Shown: positions 54,832 to 64,000 of the stretch, one piece after another | Numbering within the stretch: the stretch's first letter is position 1 | Layout: each line of letters starts with the position of its first letter | NCBI RefSeq assembly: GCF_021917145.1 | Contig: NW_025813737.1 | Location: forward strand, 186,001 to 250,000 | Length of the DNA stretch: 64,000 nucleotides | Direction of reading: 5' to 3' | From: Hypomesus transpacificus | Taxonomy: Eukaryota > Chordata > Actinopteri > Osmeriformes > Osmeridae | Made by a program: the position numbers and the translations under genes | The notes under the pieces: model-generated | Seen by the model: only the letters and a program-made list of their open reading frames with translations | The model's database searches: none | Told to the model about the DNA's origin: nothing

Positions 54832-55757
54832 AGGGAAGTATGTGTGTACTTTCTATGTAAACCTGGGATGTGTGCTTGCCTATGTGTGTATCACATGTAA
54901 CTTTTAAATTTTAATTATAGCTTATGTTCACATTGCCCAGCTAGATGTTACAAATAAAGTAAACCTGTTACTGTATATTGTTAGTATTATTATTATTATA
55001 GTTCCGTTGCTGTATATTGTTACTGTTATAGTTTTTATTACTAGTTGGAGACAACGGGGGACTGGCTGTTTTCATCCTTATTCGTATAAGTATAACCTAC
55101 TTTAGAGCTCTTTCCCCTGGAACAGATTTCATGTTCCAACTGAGGGGGGCTGTCATTGTTTTGGTGTGTGGGGCTGCATCAAATACCCTTTTTGCTCTGT
55201 TAAATTGCTGCACTAGTCCACACTTGACCGGTGGGGATCTCATTCTATTTTGACTGTAACTGTTAGCTGCTCCTGGCATTCTCTAATCCCTGCTCTCCTC
55301 TCTGTCCCCCCCCCACACATTCCCTGTGGTGTGGGGGGTTTGAGCTGTCAGGACCTGCTTGGTCGTCGGTCTGCCAACGCTGAACCAGGTCGTCACCCGG
55401 AATCCAGTCTCCATGACGGCCAACAGCGAGTTTCCCGGTCCCATCCAACGTCTATAAAGCCGAACAATGGATTTTGGTGTTTCAAAACCCATTGACACTG
55501 TATGACTATGTTTAGCTTGTGTTCTGCTCCTCTCTCTTACCAACCGTCTCTGGAGGAGGGGATCCCTCTCTGAATTGCTCCTCCCAAGGTTTCTTCCATT
55601 TTTTCTCCCGGTGGGAGTTTTTCTGGGAGTTTTTCCTTGTCTTCCTTGAGGGTTTAGGTTGGTTGAGGGGCAGTTCTATGGGCGCATGTGAAGCCCTCTG
55701 TGACATGCTTGCGTGTAAAAAGGGCTATACAAATAAATTTGATTTGATTTGATTTGA
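54640..55757 (+). mobile_element. 5'-truncated L2-like LINE
   Basis: It begins inside the last part of a LINE ORF2, continues through about 0.9 kb of 3' untranslated sequence, and ends in GGGCTATACAAATAAA followed by TTTGA-type repeats (about 55736-55757), a 3' end common on fish L2-like LINEs. It interrupts a Gly-Leu spacer: the left side stops at CAGTTCACCT and the array resumes at TTTAAAACCCAC. No clear target duplication. Dead on arrival by truncation. Confidence 0.82.
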
Positions 55758-55815
55758 CTTTAAAACCCACTTACTGACTTGAAAGCAACGAGACGGCATT
55801 AGCACCCTACAAAAG

Positions 55816-55897
55816 TGGCAGCAGTCGGATTCGAACCCACGCCTCCGGAGAGACTGGAGCCTAAATCCAGCGCCTTGGACCGCTCGGCCACGCTACC
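55816..55897 (-). tRNA. tRNA-Leu (TAG)
   Basis: Typical TAG copy with the shared T-stem mismatch. Confidence 0.8.
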
Positions 55898-56204
55898 CCC
55901 CCCCCGTTGTCAGCTGTTGGCCACCCGAGCTTCTCCCAAAACTGATCGATACTGAACTAGTAACAGATTGCCCTAAACCTGGTTTATACTTTTGTCGAGT
56001 TTGGAACACTTGGCCTACTCCGGATGTGTTCGACCGTCACAAGAGACGAAATGCCTCTTCACGGTTTGTATTGTCTGGTGATGGAGCAACTATACCTACG
56101 ATCCCCCAAGAAAGCATCAACGACAACACAACGAGCCACAGTTCACCTTTCAAACCCACTTACTGACGTGAAAGCAATGAGACGCCGTTAGCACCCTACA
56201 AAAG

Positions 56205-56286
56205 TGGCAGCAGTCGGATTCGAACCCACGCCTCCGGAGAGACTGGAGCCTAAATCCAGCGCCTTGGACCGCTCGGCCACGCTACC
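56205..56286 (-). tRNA. tRNA-Leu (TAG)
   Basis: Typical TAG copy, same as 55816. Confidence 0.8.
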
Positions 56287-56587
56287 CCGTTGTCAGCTGT
56301 TGGCCACCCGAGCTTCTCCCAAAACTGATCGATACTGAACTAGTAACAGATTGCCCTAAACCTGGTTTATACTTCTGTCGAGTTTGGAACACTTGGCCTA
56401 CTCCGGATGTGTTCGACCGTCACAAGAGACGAAATGCCTCTTCACGGTTTGTATTGTCTGGTGATGGAGCAACTATACCTACGATCCCCCAAGAAAGCAT
56501 CAACGACAACACAACGAGCCACAGTTCACCTTTCAAACCCACTTACTGACGTGAAAGCAATGAGACGCCGTTAGCACCCTACAAAAG

Positions 56588-56669
56588 TGGCAGCGGTGGG
56601 ATTCGAACCCACGCCTCCGGAGAGACTGGAGCCTTAATCCAGCGCCTTGGACCGCTCGGCCACGCTACC
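56588..56669 (-). tRNA. tRNA-Leu (AAG), consensus copy
   Basis: Consensus across all 82 bases. Confidence 0.95.
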
Positions 56670-56797
56670 CCGTTGTCAGCTGTTGGCCAGCTGAGCTCGA
56701 ACCGAAGCTGATCGATCGTCCAGGAGCTCACGTGACTATATCTAATGCCCGCAAGCAGTGGAATGACACCAGATAAAACACATTTTTCTCAAGGTTC

Positions 56798-56832
56798 TGC
56801 ATTGGCCGGGAATCGAACCCGGGTCAGCCGCG
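56798..56832 (-). pseudogene. 3' part of a tRNA-Gly split by transposon copy 2
   Basis: Same junction as 4915-4949, ending with GCCGCG (56827-56832). The other half should lie beyond the right edge. Confidence 0.78.
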
Positions 56833-57566
56833 CGGCAGGCTGCTATGAATGGTCTTAACTTCCTTAACTTTTCCCATACATTCTCTATGGCTATCCTTAA
56901 CCATATCGAATACTACCATTTGTGGCCACTATGGGGATTTGGGGGGCGCTGTTTCGCGGTTTTCTTACGAGATAGAGAAGCGTCTCAGATCAGAATATAT
57001 TGTTTGAGAGAACAGTACACGTAGATCTGCACTGAGGTAAGATATCCATCTGGATAGATCTAAAAATAGCTAGCTAAATCATGAATGAACATGTTATTTT
57101 ACTCATCTCTGCTTTGTGAAAACTCAACATTGAGCACGCTATGACTCTCAGTCTAACATTATGAATGAATGAAACTGTATGTACAGTAGCCACTAATGCA
57201 ATGTTACGTTGGTACTACTATAACTTCCCAAAGTTATTCAGTAACGTTAGTTACTAACAATATACCGACAATGGTTTGCCAGCATGTTATGTAAAATTAA
57301 TAGTGAATCGTGAATAAAAGTCATGTTAGAAGAGAGCTGTTCGCAGCTAATACACATTCCAAGACAAAGGACATTGAGGGGGATTGTTGGGGGATGGGGG
57401 AGGATGGGGGAGTTGAGATGAGGCACATTCACCTCAAGTAAGCACACTCATCGAATAGATACAGATCTACTGTAGGGCAGTGTTGTTTGAAAATACTCTG
57501 GCTACCACCCCCTCTTGACATGTAATTTGTTGAAATTATTGAATGTGTTATTTCTTTTAAATACAG

Positions 57567-58248
57567 ATGTCTAAGCAAGTTTTTAGTTTTTATCCTGGGA
57601 GAGTGGTGGTGGTCTTTCGGAAGGGGTCACATGGCTACCTTCTCCAAGATGCAACTGAGGAAGCCAAGCGTTGGAAGGACTCCTCTGTCTCTCTGAAGGA
57701 CAAGTCAGCACCCATAAAGGAGGAGCAGATGAGGGCAAGGGCGTGCTCTTTGGTCCGTGACCGAGGGGGGGATGTGTCTGATCAAACTGAGGTGTTGGGG
57801 GAGTATACTTTACAGTTTGGAAAGTATATGGGGAAATTGGTCAGATGGCTCCTTGAAAATGATGTGGGGTACACTCTGTACCTCATTAAACAATTTGAAA
57901 AGGAGCAAATGGCTGGCATGCCTTTGGATGGGCCCAGCAAAGACAGCCTGCGGTCCTTTGTAGGGTATGCCAATTCCTTCAAGGAAATCAAGGCAGTGCT
58001 GGAGTACGAGGCCAGGAGGACCGGGGCTGTCAGCTCAGTGGAGGAGGACCAACAGGTCGGCTTTGGCCGCATGCCAACAAGGACCTGGGGTGACGTCTGG
58101 GAGGGTAGGGCAGATGGCTTTGCAGCGTTCGTTCTGTCCCGGACCACCACTCCGGGAACTAGCATGGACAAACTGAAGCGGTACCTGACCAAGAAGACCC
58201 AGGAGGCATCCATGTCCTCTCCTCTGCTCGCCTCCAGCCAAGCCGTGG
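57567..58248 (+). CDS. copy 2 exon 2
   Basis: N-terminal exon; one Lys to Met change in the FGKYKGK motif at residue 88, at a position likely to matter if the motif is functional. Confidence 0.62.
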
Positions 58249-61200
58249 GTAGGTCATCAGTATTAATTAAATATTATAAGTAATTTAATGCTTGTGATTA
58301 TGGTTAACTTTCATTTGATGCATGTAACAGATAGGATATAAATGTAACTATTGTACAGTGAAAGGAATACATTCTTATGTTTCTTTCCTGTTTGCACCAC
58401 AGTCATGGATGAAGATGAAGACCTGGAGCAAGCCATGCTGAACATCTCCCCCTCCAAGATGGTCAAGCAGAGCTGTAAGTGAATGTTCCTTTGTGGGCCT
58501 TGTTGTGTGTGACTGAGGACACATTTAAAGCAATATGCTTTTGAACTGCTACTTGACAGCATGTTGTACATCTTTTCATCTCTGCTTTGTCACTAGCTGC
58601 TGCCCTGTCTTCGGGTGCATCTTCATCTCCCAGGAATAAGAGACCAGCAGGCCGAGGTCTCTTTGCATATCAGTTGTTGGGACCAAGACATGACTCTTGG
58701 TCAATGTTCATGCCACGTTCCTGGCCTTGTTCAATGTTCATGCCACGTTTCTGGCCTTGTTCAATGTTTATGGTGTTCTGCCTTTCAAAACTCCAATCAT
58801 GAATTTACATCCTCTCCATCGTTGATGGTAAGTGTTTTTTTTCTTATACTCTGCATGATTCCCATTATGAATTTACAGGCTCTTCGTTGAGGGTAAGTGT
58901 TATTTGTCTTATACTCTGCATGATGACTGCATGAATGTGCATGCCACCGTTTGCATTGTTTGCTTAACAGGTTTTTGAACAAAATTATTTATTTAGGATT
59001 AAAGCTGTTTGATAGTTGCTGACAGATCCAATTGAGAGAAGTTCTTACATGCAAACAAAGCACACATGCAATTTGCCTCTGTCAGTCTGAAATATAACTT
59101 TTACACGGTGACTAACTTTGTCCTTTTTTTCAGGATATAAGAATCCATCCGCTGCTCAGTCTAAACTGCCTGGTAACAGACTGGACCCCAGCACTGCTCA
59201 AGGTAAAATGATCATGTTCCTAGGACTACATCTGAATCTCTTGCAATTTAAAAACATACTACAAACAATATGTTGTGTTTTGCATGAGCTACTATGTTAG
59301 ATGTTGAGAATAACATTGTGCTTTCTGTAATAGAAAAGAGTAAACCAGCAGCCACACTCTCCAGACCAGACCAGGGTGATGGACTCACTTCTTTGTTGCC
59401 AGGTTAATATTGATGTCTACATGCGCCTAACTAGATACAAGATTTAATCAAACATAACTTACTTACCTCATTTAACTCTTAGCCTGTGATTGAAAGTCAT
59501 CTCTCACTGCAGTCCCGGTAGCAAAAAGACAGGTTGTGAGCTATATACATATTTTGTCATTAGATCCCCCAGTTCCAGTGAAGGCTCCAGTGCCAGTTCC
59601 GCCCGAGTTGCTTGCACTGGGCCTGTGTACAGAGTCAGCAAACACTGCTATCTCAAAAGGTATGAGTCACTATTATTTAATAATATAATTACTTGAAAGT
59701 ATTTAAAAATATTTTATATGTTTAAAAATCTATGTATTTAGTCTGTTGTTTACAGAATGTAGTTGCTCATCATTATCATCTGTCATCCTGCAGCCTCTCC
59801 CCGACTGGCTCCTGTGCTGTCTGCAGCCACCATGCCACCGCACTCTGCTCCATCTCCTGCCACGTCTGCTGCTGTCGCTCTACCCTGTCCTGTTCCAGCC
59901 GCAGCTGGTGCGCTACCTACCCCAGCTCCGTCTACCATCCCACCACCACTCCATAGGAAGGACCAAGACGTCAGCCAGTGGAACTGCTCCCAAAACCAGA
60001 AGATGTGGATGAAAACGGAGATGGAATCTTTGGGACTTTGGCCAGGATCTCGACCTGTACGACATCTGATGGGTATGATCTCCTTGTGGCGTCATCCACC
60101 CCAACCAGAACTCATAGATCCAGTCTATGATATGCCATCTCCCAAGTACTTCCAGCTACATCCATTTTTCATTTGGAAACCGGAGCATGCAATTATGGAG
60201 AGAGTGAGGAACAATTACATTTTACCCTGCCTCTACGGCTGCTCCACTCCCCATGTGGTTTCGGCAGGAGTTGGGCGACCCCGGGTCATTATTGGGACCA
60301 GCGGCCAGTACTACATCTTGGCCTCTCGGCTGAACTGCAAAACATGCAAGAGGTACTGGTTCGCTGACAAACCCCAGTGGATGGAAATGCTGCCACAACT
60401 CTTCTGCAACATCCTGCCAGCATTTCTCACCCACAAAAAAGCCATCTGCAAAACGGTAATGGATGAGCTATGTCGCACAGGGAGGTCGGCCACAGACATG
60501 GCAAATCAGCTGAATGAGGCTCTGCACCTACGGTACGAGAGGGCACACCTTGCCTATCTGTTGACTGTACAGAATGTGCAGGATGGTGACTCCGGCCTGT
60601 ATGGGCAGAAGACCATCACAGGCACCATGCGGAAGGACAACACCCCTGATCCCTTTGGTACCTACGACTTGACCAATGGCTGGTGTGGGGTAGCCATCAG
60701 TCCCCGCTACCTAGTAGACTGCCTCGTACATGAGTACCACCGTAAGGAGAAGACCCTCACTCTTGTCCTGCAAGGCACTTTTGGGCAGGTCATTCGAGCT
60801 GACCACACACGGAAGGTGGCCCGGAAGGTGGTGCTCTCATCCGGAACCATGTCCTCGTGATGAATGAGAACTGGATGATCCTGTCCTGGGTGATGCTTCA
60901 GTCAGAGAGTGACCGGTCGCTGGAACCCATGTACGAGGGGCTGTCTCATCGCTACGACTCAGCTGGACTGCCGAAGGCAAAGTACCAGTGGGTGGACAGG
61001 TAAAAGCCAGATCACAGCTTTTGTATTCAATTTTACACAGGACAGAAACATTTAGCAAAATATAATATACTATATAGTTACAGGGGATTGTATGCAGGTG
61101 ACATAGAAACTCAAAGCCTATCATTAATTTGTGTTTTTCTCTCTCTCTCTCTCACTGTGTGAGCAGGGACTGCTGTGGTGATTTCCGGATCCCAAACCTT

Positions 61201-63756
61201 GACCCCCAGGAGCACCTCCACTGGGATTCATGGAAAACCACGGAAGCTGTGGTGACGGGGGCAACATCTGGGAACCTGACCAACTCATGTGCCTCCCGGG
61301 GAAAGTACAGCAGCGACATCACTGTCAAACTGGACCTTTTCCATTGCATGCGGCGGTTCTCAAGGGAGTGCGTGTCAGAGCACCATACACTCCACAGCAC
61401 TTTCTGCCGGTTCCTCAGTGCTGCATTCTGTGTGGTGGACCAGACTGACCTGCAGAGGCTGACGGAGGCATACGCCTTCTGTGGGATCAGGCCTGCCAAT
61501 CCCACAAAGCAGCATATCCGGGAACACTGCCGGACCAAGGTACTTTTGAATGTTCATAACATTAATAATGCTTGTTATGTTATAACATAAATAAGAAAAA
61601 TACGTAATTTCATTTCTGTATTCCGTTAATGCATATGAAATCATCTGTAATCCTTTTTTCAATTGTAAGGTACCACAACCTACAGAGCTGCTGGAGAGAG
61701 TGGAGAGCGTCCTCAAACAGTTCTTCCTAGAGACAGATCCCAATGGTGTCTACCTCTTCAAGCCGTCCATGCTAAAGCTGTGGAGACTCCAGAGGGTGCA
61801 CATCCTGAGAGGCTGCCTGAGTGATCCAGAGGAGGAGGACGGGATCCTTTACAGACACGGAGGAACAGTGCAGCTCAACCACGTCAAGGGTGAAGGAGCA
61901 GCTGTCCCAGTGTGGATCCCTGTGAGAGGCACCTCCCAACAGGAGGGTTTCCATGCGCATCAGGCACGGTGGATCACAGGCAACTGTGTTTCCTCCGAGC
62001 TCTTCCAGGCTCAAGGCATGATGGGCATGGCACGGTGGAACTTTCAGAGATTGGTGGATCTGAAGTTACCGGACGTGAAGCTACCTGCAGTCTTTGACCC
62101 AGTGCTCATCATGCAGCTGAACGTGGCATCGGAGAGGGTGACCGGCCATGCCAAATACCCTGCACTGCAGTTGAGCCACAGAGACACAGGGGAGAGATTT
62201 GGCCTGCAGTATGTGGAGCCAGGCTGTCGCCCTGTGCCTCTGGACTGGTTCAAGAACAGGTCCCAGGGGGCTGATGAAGAGGGAGCTGAGGAAGAGGAGG
62301 CTGACCGGGTGGTCGCCGACCAGCCCTTCATCACGCCAGAAGACAATGTAAGTTGCATTGATAGCACTTTGTAATTTACCCTTTCAAACTTACACAGGTT
62401 ATACCTGCAGACTAAGCACACATGTTTAAATAATTGAAATGCATGTACTTCCTCTGTTGCAGGATGACGTCTTTGGTGAGGCTTCTGGAGTCTTGCCCCA
62501 GACCACAGTCCAGCCAGTCCAATCAACCTCCACTCAAGGTAATTTTGCAAATATCCCTCATTTTACACATCTGCTAGTAAAATGTGAATGAGATGCAACA
62601 CTCAAGTTGCACTGATGCTTGATAGAGCAAGATTTTATATTTATTATGTGTTATTTCTACTTGTCTTCAGGTCTGCCAACGACACCTGCACTGCCCATCA
62701 CAGCAAACCCGCGTGCTGCTCGCACAATGTCCATCAAGGCAGGCGGGCTTCTGTACGTCTTGGACCATTCCCGGTGGACAGAGGCCATGAAGGAGGTCAT
62801 CGACGGCCTCATAGGAATCCACCAAGGGTCGAAGGATTTCCTGCAGAGGGTGGACAGTGACTACGCTGGCTTGGTGCAGGCTGCTTCCCGTGATCCCAAT
62901 AGCCTGTTGCATCCAACAACAAAGCAACACATTTCACAGTATGTGAAGCATTGGGCAAAGCGGACCAACGCCAGCACGTCCCTGAACACCAGCCCAGAGA
63001 AACTTCTGGAGACGCAGCAGCTGTGGCAGCACCTGACGGCAGAGAGTGAGACCAAGAGCGTGCCGGTGGTGACCATACCACCCGCTGCGGTCAATCCACC
63101 TGGGAGAGATCCCCAGGAGGCCCCTCTGACCAAGGCTGCTATCGAGGACATGGTGCGGGACATAGTCCAGAAGCAGACGGCACTGCAACAACAGCAGCAG
63201 CAGCAGCTGGGCAAAAAGAAGACGAGGAACTGTCTTGCCTGTGGCCAGCCGAAGTCGCGATACCAGGGAGACGGTTCCTCCATCCACCTCTTCTACCAGT
63301 CTGGGGAGGTCAAGTACTTTTACTGCTCACAAAGAGTCCACAAGCTCTATGCAGCAGAAGGCCTGAATGACCCCAGAATGCCGTTTGAGGACTTTGCGGA
63401 CACCCCTTTCTTTGGGAAAGAGCTTGAGGCAGCCAAGCTCAGGTCAGCAGAGGCACGGAGGTTGGCTGATCTGCGGGGGAAACGGAGGGCGGCAGAACAG
63501 CAGCCCACCGGTCGGCTCTGCAAGTTCTGCCGCAAGCCCATCAAGCAGGGGCCAGAAAGCCCTGTGTACCATTCGTACCAAAAATGTGTACCATTCGTTC
63601 CGGGGTGTGGCGGGCAGGTACATTTACTGTCCTACCAGGGTGCTGTCCCTGTACAAGGCAGACGGAATGAATGCTGAAATGACCTGGGGGGAGTTTCAAC
63701 AATCAGCCTTCTACAAGGCAGAGAAGAAGAGGTGGGCTGAGGAGAAGGGGAAGTAG
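57567..63756 (+). CDS. transposase-like gene, copy 2
   Basis: Exons at copy 1 positions plus 51,885: 57567-58248, 58403-58474, 58597-58656, 59134-59202, 59334-59402, 59564-59659, 59794-60999, 61167-61539, 61670-62347, 62463-62538, 62671-63756. Coding differences from copy 1 are few: FGKYKGK reads FGKYMGK, and WVDRDCCAD reads WVDRDCCGD in the catalytic-core exon. The frame disruptions near 60835 and 63580 are the same as in copy 1. The 5' untranslated exon probably ends at 57036. Likely inactive like copy 1. Confidence 0.6.
59794..60999 (+). CDS. copy 2 exon 8
   Basis: Same content and same frame disruption as copy 1 exon 8; open frame stops at 60860. Confidence 0.6.
61167..61539 (+). CDS. 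copy 2 exon 9, catalytic core
   Basis: Ala to Gly change directly after DCC; the LDLFHCMRRF block is intact. Confidence 0.62.
61670..62347 (+). CDS. copy 2 exon 10
   Basis: Protein-identical to copy 1 where compared; one synonymous change in the Glu-rich patch near 61830. Confidence 0.62.
62671..63756 (+). CDS. copy 2 exon 12
   Basis: Poly-Gln and both Cys-rich modules are present, with the same 22-base internal duplication. Confidence 0.62.
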
Positions 63757-64000
63757 GCAAACTGTACATAAAAATTGTTGTAAATAGTTCAAATAAATAA
63801 TATGACTGTTTTGCACTTAATCTAGGTTATTTGTACAAGCCTTGATTACATGTTCCAATAAATGGCCAAAATAAGATTGTGTGTTCATCTCAGTTATTTG
63901 TATCACAATTAATCATCAAATAAATGTTCATGATGTATGAAAATGGAGATGGATCAGACTATTGATTACCATTGACCCCTTAAGACTCATCTGTACAAAT
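63757..64000 (+). other. 3' untranslated region of copy 2
   Basis: AT-rich with AATAAA at 63792-63797; no gene. Confidence 0.6.

Larger units (their letters stand above)
55758..56797 (-). repeat. tRNA array, block 4 (Leu only)
   Basis: Three Leu units joined by the Leu-Leu spacer type, then the Leu-Gly spacer leading into the second transposon-split tRNA-Gly. A C-run (CTACCCCCCCCCCG, about 55896-55906) follows the first unit. Confidence 0.88.
56833..64000 (+). mobile_element. Dada-like DNA transposon, copy 2 (cut by window edge)
   Basis: Matches copy 1 almost base for base, 51,883-51,885 bp downstream. The left terminus reads CGGCAGGCTGCTATG where copy 1 has CGGGAGGCTGCGATG. Both gene frame disruptions are shared, so one copy derives from the other, or both from an already altered parent. 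The expected right end lies about 400 bp beyond the window. Confidence 0.62.

Overview
The window looks like nuclear DNA of a teleost fish. It has densely packed Leu and Gly tRNA genes of vertebrate type, intron-bearing genes with GT-AG junctions, an L2-like LINE with the short TTTGA-type tail common in fish, and a retrovirus-like LTR element. The species cannot be named from sequence alone. There is no bacterial content and no CRISPR array.

Layout. The backbone is a tandem tRNA array read entirely from the minus strand. I count 74 full-length tRNA units: 34 Gly with anticodon TCC and 40 Leu with anticodon AAG or TAG. They sit in repeat units of about 390 bp (Leu to Leu) or 600 bp (Leu to Leu with a Gly between). 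Array blocks lie at 805-4914, 12561-17447 and 25589-54639, interrupted by mobile elements, and the array resumes at 55758-56826.

Insertions. (1) A 7,568 bp DNA transposon-like unit (4950-12517) sits inside a tRNA-Gly gene between 6 bp direct repeats GCCGCG. It carries a gene of about 13 exons with a DDE-transposase-like core. A second, almost identical copy starts at 56833 and runs off the right edge. Insertion inside a multicopy RNA gene, a 6 bp target duplication and a large transposase match what is known of the Dada superfamily; I infer a tRNA-Gly-targeting Dada-like element. (2) An LTR retroelement with 540 bp LTRs and a tRNA-Tyr primer site sits inside a tRNA-Leu gene between CTTGG repeats. 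The same insertion point recurs as a window-edge piece, two full-length copies of 8,054 bp, two short forms of 1,330 bp and four solo LTRs. All look like descendants of one insertion amplified with the surrounding array. The interior is broken. (3) A 5'-truncated L2-like LINE lies at 54640-55757.

History. Nested tandem duplications with periods of 11,812, 3,354, 2,544 and 1,754 bp explain most of 17511-50136. Larger similarities link 1-1685 to 24785-26469, and the two transposon copies lie 51,885 bp apart. The picture is a tRNA cluster expanded by unequal exchange, carrying along elements that landed within tRNA genes. Long reading frames in the tRNA blocks are antisense or spacer readings and are not proteins.
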